Part shown: positions 6,764-11,300 of the stretch, in pieces
Position numbering within the stretch: the stretch's first letter is position 1
Layout: each line of letters opens with the position of its first letter
Assembly: GCA_046717125.1 (NCBI GenBank)
Contig: JBKJVQ010000114.1
Location: 1 to 11,300, forward strand
Reading direction: 5' to 3'
DNA length: 11,300 nt
From: JBKJVQ01 sp046717125
Lineage (GTDB): Bacteria > Pseudomonadota > Alphaproteobacteria > Rhizobiales > Methyloligellaceae
The notes under the pieces: generated by a model
What the model saw: the letters and a program-made list of their open reading frames with translations, nothing else
Database searches by the model: none
Told to the model about the DNA's origin: nothing
Position numbers and translations under genes: made by a program

Positions 6764-6876
6764 CTAGATCACGATGACTTTTGGTCCATCGTCCAAAAGT
6801 CATGAACGTGATCGACTCTAATAGTTGGAGCATGATGTCTTCCGAAAACCGCTTCACACTTTTCGGCATCATGCTC
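6764..6876. repeat. Double-hairpin intergenic repeat, copy 2 (upstream of ispG)
   Basis: This 113-base element is the second copy of the one at 5013-5120, in the same orientation. Hairpin A (6767-6813) pairs ATGACTTTTGG with CCAAAAGTCAT (11 pairs) around an 8-base loop, then GATCACG with CGTGATC beyond a GAA bulge. Hairpin B (6828-6876) pairs GAGCATGATG with CATCATGCTC and CCGAAAA with TTTTCGG around an 11-base loop. The loop of hairpin A is 5 bases longer than in copy 1. The element ends 17 bases before the ispG start and lies 17 bases after the znuB stop. Confidence 0.9.
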
Positions 6877-6893
6877 GAGACAAAATCGGGATA

Positions 6894-8162
6894 ATGGCGC
6901 GCATGAACGAAATGCCGGCAGGTTCAGGCTTCAGACGGCGCACGGTTAAGGTCGCGGTCGGCGGCGTAGCCGTAGGCGGCGATGCGCCGATCGTCGTGCA
7001 ATCGATGACGAATACCGACACGGCCGACGTCGCCGCAACTGTCGAGCAGGTCGCAAAGCTCGCCCGCGCGGGCTCCGAACTCGTCCGGCTGACGGTCGAC
7101 CGGCCCGAATCCGCCTCCGCGGTTCCGCGCATCAAGGAGAGACTGCTTGCGCGGGGCATCGCGACGCCTCTGATCGGCGACTTTCATTACAACGGACATC
7201 TGCTGCTCCGCGATCATCCTTCCTGCGCGAAGGCGCTCGACAAATACCGGGTCAATCCGGGCAATGTCGGCTTCGGCGACAAGCGGGACGCGCGCTTCGC
7301 ATCGATTGTCGAGATGGCGATCGCTCACGACAAGCCGATCCGGATCGGCGTCAATTGGGGCAGTCTCGATCAGGACCTTCTGACGAAGCTGATGGACGAG
7401 AACGCAGCCAGCGACCGGCCGAAAGCGGCATCCGCCGTCACCCACGAAGCCATCGTGCAGTCGGCGCTTCTGTCCGCCGACAGGGCGCAGGCGATCGGTC
7501 TTGCCGCGAACCGGATCATCCTGTCCGCCAAAGTCTCGTCGGTGCCGGACCTCGTCGCGGTCTATCGCATGCTGTCGGCGCGTACCGATCTTGCGCTGCA
7601 TTTGGGGCTCACCGAAGCCGGCATGGGCTCGAAAGGCATCACCGCCTCCGCGGCCGGCCTTGGCATTCTTCTGGCGCAGGGGATCGGCGACACGATCCGC
7701 ATCTCGCTCACCCCCGAGCCCGGAGGCGACCGGACGCTCGAAGTGAAGGTCGCGCAGGAGATACTCCAGAGCCTCGGCCTGCGCTCGTTCGCGCCGCAGG
7801 TCACCGCATGTCCCGGCTGCGGCCGCACGACATCGACGACGTTCCAGGAGCTCGCGCAGGAGATCGAGGGATATCTCGCACGGCGCATGCCGGAATGGCG
7901 GGAAGCCTACCCCGGCGTCGAGACGCTCAGCATCGCCGTCATGGGCTGCATCGTGAACGGGCCCGGCGAATCCAAACGCGCCGATATCGGCATCTCCCTG
8001 CCCGGAACGGGCGAAGCGCCGACCGCCCCGGTCTTCATAGACGGCCGCAAGGTAAAGACGCTGAGGGGCCCGGGTATCGCGGGCGAGTTCATGGCCATTG
8101 TCGAAGATTATGTCGTTCACCGCTTCGGCGAGACAGCGAAAGCCGCCTCGGCCCGCCCCTGA
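6894..8162 (+). CDS. ispG: 4-hydroxy-3-methylbut-2-enyl diphosphate synthase (flavodoxin/ferredoxin type)
   Basis: Iron-sulfur enzyme of the MEP pathway: converts methylerythritol cyclodiphosphate to HMBPP, the penultimate step to IPP and DMAPP. The protein has 422 residues. The TIM-barrel start reads VGGVAVGGDAPIVVQSMTNT. The 4Fe-4S ligands are C306 and C309 (CPGCGRTT) and C352 (MGCIVNGPGE), with E359 as the fourth ligand; the spacing equals E. coli C270, C273, C305 and E312. It lacks the large insert of the plant and chlamydial form. The frame is open back to TTG 6825, but that extension lies inside the repeat, so the start is taken as ATG 6894; ATG 6903 is an alternative. Only a weak purine-rich ribosome site is seen. 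The gene ends exactly against the convergent ispA. It is essential in bacteria that use only the MEP pathway. Confidence 0.96.
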   Translation: MARMNEMPAGSGFRRRTVKVAVGGVAVGGDAPIVVQSMTNTDTADVAATVEQVAKLARAGSELVRLTVDRPESASAVPRIKERLLARGIATPLIGDFHYNGHLLLRDHPSCAKALDKYRVNPGNVGFGDKRDARFASIVEMAIAHDKPIRIGVNWGSLDQDLLTKLMDENAASDRPKAASAVTHEAIVQSALLSADRAQAIGLAANRIILSAKVSSVPDLVAVYRMLSARTDLALHLGLTEAGMGSKGITASAAGLGILLAQGIGDTIRISLTPEPGGDRTLEVKVAQEILQSLGLRSFAPQVTACPGCGRTTSTTFQELAQEIEGYLARRMPEWREAYPGVETLSIAVMGCIVNGPGESKRADIGISLPGTGEAPTAPVFIDGRKVKTLRGPGIAGEFMAIVEDYVVHRFGETAKAASARP

Positions 8163-9047
8163 TCACCGGTCGCGCCGCGTCAGCGCCCGCGCCGTCTCGG
8201 CCAGCCTGTCGGCGCGCGCTCCGAATATCGCCAGATGGCCGATGGCCTCCGCCTCGAGTTCGGATAGAAGCGCCTGCGCTCCGTCCGCTCCCAGCGCCGA
8301 CACGACCGTCGCTTTCTGCTGGCTGACATCCTTGCCGGGCGTCTTGCCGAGTTGCACTGCGTCAGCGGAAACATCGAGCAGATCGTCGGCCACCTGGAAC
8401 GCAAGCCCGACGGCGCGGCCGTAAGAGTCGAGCGCTGCCCGCTCGGGCGGGCTGGCGCCGCCAAGAATTCCGCCTGCCACACAGGAATAGGCGATGAGGG
8501 CGCCGGTCTTGAGCTGCTCGATGCGCCTTATCGCTTCGAAATCGAGCGATTGTCCTTCCGCGTCGAGATCGAGCGCCTGGCCGCCGGCCATGCCCTCGCG
8601 GCCGGCGGCGCGGGCCAGCGTCAGGATCAGATCGGTACGGATTTCCGCGGATTCGTGCGTCGTGGGCGCGGCAATCGTCTCGAAAGCGAGCGTGAGCAGG
8701 GCATCGCCCGCAAGGATGGCGGTCGCCTCGCCGAACGCGACATGCAGGGACGGCCGCCCCCTCCGGACGGGATCGTCGTCCATGGAAGGCAGATCGTCAT
8801 GGACGAGCGAGTAGCAATGGATCATCTCGACGGCACAGGCGACACCGAGCGCGCGATCCGGCGGAAGTCCGAACATCGCAGCCGATTCGATGACGAGAAA
8901 CGGCCGGATACGCTTCCCGCCCCCGAGCGCGGCGTAGCGCATCGCCTCGACCAGCTTCAGCGCAAGCGTTGCATGCTGCGAACTGAGCAGCGCGTTCAGC
9001 CGGTGTTCGACGAAGAGGGCGGTGCGTTCGAGATCCTGAAGCTGCAT
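8163..9047 (-). CDS. ispA: Farnesyl diphosphate synthase (polyprenyl synthetase family)
   Basis: Prenyltransferase that condenses DMAPP or GPP with IPP to give GPP and FPP, precursors of undecaprenyl diphosphate, quinone tails and hopanoids. The protein has 294 residues from ATG 9047, the usual size of bacterial IspA. Motifs: GGGKRIRP at 42-49, the first Asp-rich motif DDLPSMDDD at 84-92 (the bacterial FPP synthase form with two extra residues), GGQALDLDAEG, KTGALIAYS, and the second Asp-rich motif DDLLD at 221-225. The frame is open up to 9200 but that extension would run into mtgA and has no family similarity that I can see. The stop codon lies directly against that of ispG, in the palindrome TGATCA (8160-8165). 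Product chain length (C15 rather than C20) is inferred from the motif type; a GGPP synthase is the main alternative. Confidence 0.92.
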   Translation of the reverse strand: MQLQDLERTALFVEHRLNALLSSQHATLALKLVEAMRYAALGGGKRIRPFLVIESAAMFGLPPDRALGVACAVEMIHCYSLVHDDLPSMDDDPVRRGRPSLHVAFGEATAILAGDALLTLAFETIAAPTTHESAEIRTDLILTLARAAGREGMAGGQALDLDAEGQSLDFEAIRRIEQLKTGALIAYSCVAGGILGGASPPERAALDSYGRAVGLAFQVADDLLDVSADAVQLGKTPGKDVSQQKATVVSALGADGAQALLSELEAEAIGHLAIFGARADRLAETARALTRRDR

Positions 9048-9129
9048 GGGGTCGCGCTCTATCACGTTGTCAGCGCGCGCAACCAGCGATAATGAGCGCC
9101 TATCGAGAGGCAGGGAGCGACGGGGCAGG

Positions 9130-9918
9130 ATGTGGATCGGACGGCTGCTGCTTTTCGTCTTGGTCGCAACCGTCGCGGCTACCCTCCTCGTCATCCTCAT
9201 CTACCGTTTCGTTGATCCTCCTGTGTCCGCCCTGATGATCGGCCGGGCGCTGGCCGGTAAATCCATCGACCAAAGCTGGACGCGACTCGAAACCGTGGCG
9301 CCCAGCCTACCGCTTGCGGTGATCGCATCGGAGGACGCGCAGTTCTGCAACCACTGGGGCGTCGACTGGAGGGAGATCGACGCGGCGATCGAGAAGGCGG
9401 AGGAGGATGGCGGCCAGATTCGCGGTGCGAGCACGATCCCGATGCAGACCGCCAAGAACCTGTTTCTGTGGCCCGGCCGGTCCTGGCTCCGCAAGGCGAT
9501 CGAGATCCCGCTTGCCTATACGATGTCGGCGCTTTGGCCCAAGCGCCGCATGCTGGAAATCTATCTGAATATCGCCGAGTGGGGGCCGGGCATATTCGGC
9601 GCCGAGGCGGCCGCGCGGCGTCACTTCAACAAGAGCGCTTCCACCCTGACCCGGCGGGAAGCAGCGCTGCTCGCGGCGGCGCTGCCGAACCCCCATGTCC
9701 GGCGCGCGGGTCGGCCGGGTCCCGGGACGCGTCGCGTCGCGGCGCGTGTCGAACGGCTGATGGCGCACATCCGCCCCTACGCGACCTGCGTTGAGCCGCT
9801 TGGACGAGATCGGCCCGACCCTCTGGCCAAGTCCCAGCCGAGCGATTATAACGGCGCGCCGCCTCCCATCGCAGTCTTGGCGCTTGGACGGGTGCGCGCA
9901 CGATTTGCATCAGACTGA
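9130..9918 (+). CDS. mtgA: Monofunctional peptidoglycan glycosyltransferase (GT51)
   Basis: Inner-membrane enzyme that polymerises lipid II into glycan strands in the periplasm, without a transpeptidase domain. The protein has 262 residues from ATG 9130. One membrane anchor spans about residues 3-25 (LLLFVLVATVAATLLVILIY). The GT51 motifs follow in order: catalytic E68 in SEDAQFCNHWG, GASTIPMQTAKNLFLWPGRS, and KRRMLEIYLNIAEWGPGIFG, then RREAALLAAALPNP. The usual STISQQ is STIPMQ here, within the range seen in MtgA proteins. The last 30 or so residues after ATCVEPLG are Pro/Arg-rich and may be a variable tail. The frame is open to GTG 9046, but the 28 extra residues are polar and would hide the membrane anchor; GGGAG and GGGGCAGG lie just before 9130. 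It diverges from ispA with 82 bases between the starts. Confidence 0.94.
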   Translation: MWIGRLLLFVLVATVAATLLVILIYRFVDPPVSALMIGRALAGKSIDQSWTRLETVAPSLPLAVIASEDAQFCNHWGVDWREIDAAIEKAEEDGGQIRGASTIPMQTAKNLFLWPGRSWLRKAIEIPLAYTMSALWPKRRMLEIYLNIAEWGPGIFGAEAAARRHFNKSASTLTRREAALLAAALPNPHVRRAGRPGPGTRRVAARVERLMAHIRPYATCVEPLGRDRPDPLAKSQPSDYNGAPPPIAVLALGRVRARFASD

Positions 9919-10012
9919 TCGCGCCATGATCTCGGACGTGCAAACTCCGAAATCCTCGTGATCCCAGTGCCGGTACGCGCTATCGCGAACCGGCTGACCG
10001 GAGAGTTCCTAC

Positions 10013-10198
10013 ATGGCCGTACCTAAGAGAAAAGTCTCGCGCATGAAGCGCGGAAACCGGCGCTCCGCCGATGCGCTGACGGCTCCCGCCTATGTCGAAG
10101 ACAAGGAATCGGGCGAACTGCGCCGGCCGCACCACATCGATCTCAAGACCGGCAAGTATCGCGGACGCCAGATCCTCGAGGTTAAGGAAGACGCGTGA
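10013..10198 (+). CDS. rpmF: 50S ribosomal protein L32
   Basis: Small basic protein of the large ribosomal subunit. The protein has 61 residues and starts MAVPKRKVSRMKRGNRRSAD, followed by SGELRRPHHIDLKTGKYRGR, the usual alphaproteobacterial form. It has no cysteine, so it is the zinc-free version. The ATG at 10013 has GGAG 9 bases upstream (10000-10003). mtgA followed by rpmF is a gene order I recall from other Hyphomicrobiales. The 94-base gap after mtgA leaves room for its own promoter. Confidence 0.97.
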   Translation: MAVPKRKVSRMKRGNRRSADALTAPAYVEDKESGELRRPHHIDLKTGKYRGRQILEVKEDA

Positions 10199-10249
10199 CC
10201 GGTCTGGCATAAACTTTCGCGATTGACTTAAGAGCGGGTTCAGGCGCCC

Positions 10250-10735
10250 ATGGGCGAGGGGAATATTCCAGTTTATCCAGGGGCGGGCCAAGGAGCTGGC
10301 TACGTTCCCGTTTCGCGTCGCCGGGGGAGAGGGATGCTTCAGAGCCTGCCGTCGCTTTTGATTGCCCTGCTGCTTTACAACGCCATCGTGTTTGGCTTGG
10401 GCACGCCGTTCGACACTGTTCTGTTCACAGTGCCTATGCTGTCCGGCGCAACCTGGATTTTCACGCTTTCCGACCTTCTCGTCACTTTCATCCTGACGCT
10501 TCTGTTTATCGAGATACTGAAGGCGACGGCGACCGGAGGCAGTTCGCTTGTCGATCACGCGCTCTCGACGCTCGTTTTCGTTGCGTGTCTGATCGAGTTT
10601 CTGGTCGTCCCGGAAGCCGCGACATCGGTGTTCTTCATCCTCACCGTGACGACGCTGATCGATGTGATCGCGGGGTTCTCGGTGACGATCCGCGCCGCGC
10701 GGCGCGACTTTGCCGTCGGCCCCGAAGGGTATTAG
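10250..10735 (+). CDS. Conserved-looking hypothetical membrane protein, four predicted helices
   Basis: I do not recognise a named family. From ATG 10250 the protein has 161 residues: a polar, Gly/Arg-rich N-terminus of about 30 residues, then hydrophobic segments near 33-52 (LLIALLLYNAIVFGL), 72-92 (SDLLVTFILTLLFIEILKA), 105-121 (STLVFVACLIEFLVVPE) and 123-145 (TSVFFILTVTTLIDVIAGF), ending in a basic tail. Acidic residues within the helices (Asp, Glu) are notable and hint at a functional membrane protein rather than simple anchors. An internal ATG at 10334 has a much better ribosome site (GGGGGAGAGGG directly before it) and would give a 133-residue protein starting MLQSLPSLLIALLL; I consider that start at least equally likely. 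The gene follows rpmF by 51 bases on the same strand and may be co-transcribed. Confidence 0.8.
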   Translation: MGEGNIPVYPGAGQGAGYVPVSRRRGRGMLQSLPSLLIALLLYNAIVFGLGTPFDTVLFTVPMLSGATWIFTLSDLLVTFILTLLFIEILKATATGGSSLVDHALSTLVFVACLIEFLVVPEAATSVFFILTVTTLIDVIAGFSVTIRAARRDFAVGPEGY

Positions 10736-10750
10736 CTTAGGATTGCCGCT

Positions 10751-10978
10751 CTAGGCGATCGCCACGAGCCGTGGCGGCGGTTTCGTCCGGCCCAGGGTGG
10801 CGCGGCGATATGCGTCCTGCGCCCTAGCGCAACGCGGGTCCAGGCGATCGGTGCAGTTGGCGTCATTGCGGGAGATCGCACGCAGCGCAATGACCGCGCG
10901 CTCTGATCCCGTTTTGACCAGAGCATCGCTCGGGACCCTGACTTTGGGCAGCACTATCAGCGCGTTGGCTTGTGTCAT
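10751..10978 (-). CDS. Small basic hypothetical protein (75 residues)
   Basis: Not recognised. It starts MTQANALIVLPKVRVPSDAL and continues with a charged segment containing two cysteines nine residues apart (NCTDRLDPRC), then ARAQDAYRRA. There is no membrane segment or signal peptide, and it is Arg-rich. The ATG at 10978 has GGAG (complement of 10985-10988) 6 bases upstream, which supports real translation, and codons favour G or C in the third position like the neighbours. It is convergent with the membrane protein gene, with 15 bases between the stops. A perfect 7-base-pair hairpin (11001-11018) lies in its leader. Confidence 0.6.
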   Translation of the reverse strand: MTQANALIVLPKVRVPSDALVKTGSERAVIALRAISRNDANCTDRLDPRCARAQDAYRRATLGRTKPPPRLVAIA

Positions 10979-11300
10979 CGGCGACTCCGTTCCGTTTCAG
11001 GACACGCGACGGCGTGTCGTCGGACGTCTCGCAATTGCTGCGCCAACGATTCATGCCTCGCTCACCATGTTCGGCGATTGCCAGCTCTCCGGGTCAGGTC
11101 CTTGCTGAAACCTTTAATCCTTGCCCCGTAGCGTGATGCGGTCGAACGCGAGCCCAGACGCGTGCCGACATCAAGCCAGAATGGCAGGGGGCGCGTGTGC
11201 GTTTGGAATCCGGGGAAGCAACGACAACCGGTCTCGATTGCGGGGCAAGCGAGACCCAAGTCGGCGCGGAAATGGATGCGCCCGGTCTTGATCTCTGTGC
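10979..11300. other. Right-end region without a convincing gene; two compact hairpins
   Basis: No frame in these 322 bases looks like a protein. Hairpin 1: GACACGC (11001-11007), loop GACG, GCGTGTC (11012-11018), a perfect stem in the leader of the small minus-strand gene. Hairpin 2: arms 11230-11241 and 11245-11256 (GGTCTCG pairs with CGAGACC, one A-G mismatch, TTGC pairs with GCAA) around a GGG loop. Neither is followed by a T-run. A frame from GTG 11197 with AGGGGG upstream runs off the right edge, but its third-position composition is unlike that of the genes here. Confidence 0.45.

Noticed and set aside
5621..6805. Plus-strand frame of 394 codons over znuC and znuB
   Set aside because: Arg/Ala-rich shadow in another frame of two well-supported genes.
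5013..6876. The repeated elements as a CRISPR array or insertion-sequence ends
   Set aside because: There are only two copies, 1.7 kb apart, in direct orientation with internal hairpins; no spacers, transposase or target-site duplication.
6924..8120. Minus-strand frame of 398 codons opposite ispG
   Set aside because: Exactly antisense to ispG, whose iron-sulfur ligands are all present; no domain of its own.
9959..9990. TGATCC upstream of rpmF as an RpoE promoter
   Set aside because: The only TA-like element (TATCG) is 16 bases away, and control of a ribosomal protein gene by RpoE would be unusual.
11062..11259. Minus-strand 65-codon frame at the right end
   Set aside because: No ribosome site seen, mixed composition and no recognisable motif; probably chance.
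11197..11300. Plus-strand frame from GTG 11197 running off the right edge
   Set aside because: AGGGGG lies 6 bases upstream, but the third codon positions are not GC-rich as in the neighbouring genes and the 34 residues match nothing known; the visible part is too short to support.

Overview
This is a GC-rich window of ordinary chromosomal genes from an alphaproteobacterium, most likely in the order Hyphomicrobiales (Rhizobiales). The evidence is an RpoE/ChrR pair of the Rhodobacter type, a cysteine-free ribosomal protein L32 placed after mtgA, and two copies of a double-hairpin intergenic repeat that I recall as common in Bradyrhizobium-like genomes. The genus cannot be fixed from the sequence. 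No rRNA, tRNA, CRISPR array, transposase, phage or plasmid gene was seen.

Left part (1-2540, minus strand): the 5' two thirds of a cytochrome bd-type quinol oxidase subunit I gene of the short-Q-loop (cyanide-insensitive) kind runs off the left edge. Upstream of it on the same strand is a complete class I CPD photolyase gene that starts with TTG. An imperfect inverted repeat lies in the 108-base gap between them.

Stress module (2541-4973, plus strand): a 300-base non-coding gap is followed by rpoE (ECF11-type sigma factor), chrR (zinc anti-sigma factor with cupin domain) and a short-chain dehydrogenase. The junctions are a 4-base overlap and a 1-base gap, so this is a tight operon. A TGATCC-N18-TAAAC sequence just upstream matches the expected self-activated RpoE promoter and shows that the sigma factor starts at GTG 2901 rather than further upstream. 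With the divergent photolyase, this looks like a singlet-oxygen / light-damage response locus.

Zinc uptake (5013-6876): znuC and znuB overlap, with no znuA or zur in view. A double-hairpin repeat of about 110 bases lies on each side of the pair. The repeats end 13 and 17 bases before the start codons of znuC and ispG, so both genes have the same structured element as their leader or as their promoter region.

Isoprenoid and envelope genes (6894-9918): ispG (plus) and ispA (minus) are convergent, and their stop codons share one TGATCA palindrome. mtgA, a peptidoglycan glycosyltransferase, diverges from ispA. IspG makes the isoprenoid precursor HMBPP, IspA makes farnesyl diphosphate (from which undecaprenyl carriers are built), and MtgA polymerises the lipid-carried peptidoglycan precursor.

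Right part (10013-11300): rpmF (L32), an unrecognised four-helix membrane protein, a small unrecognised basic protein on the minus strand, and about 320 bases without a convincing gene that contain two compact hairpins. The most unusual feature of the window is the paired leader repeats; no new defence or mobile system was found.
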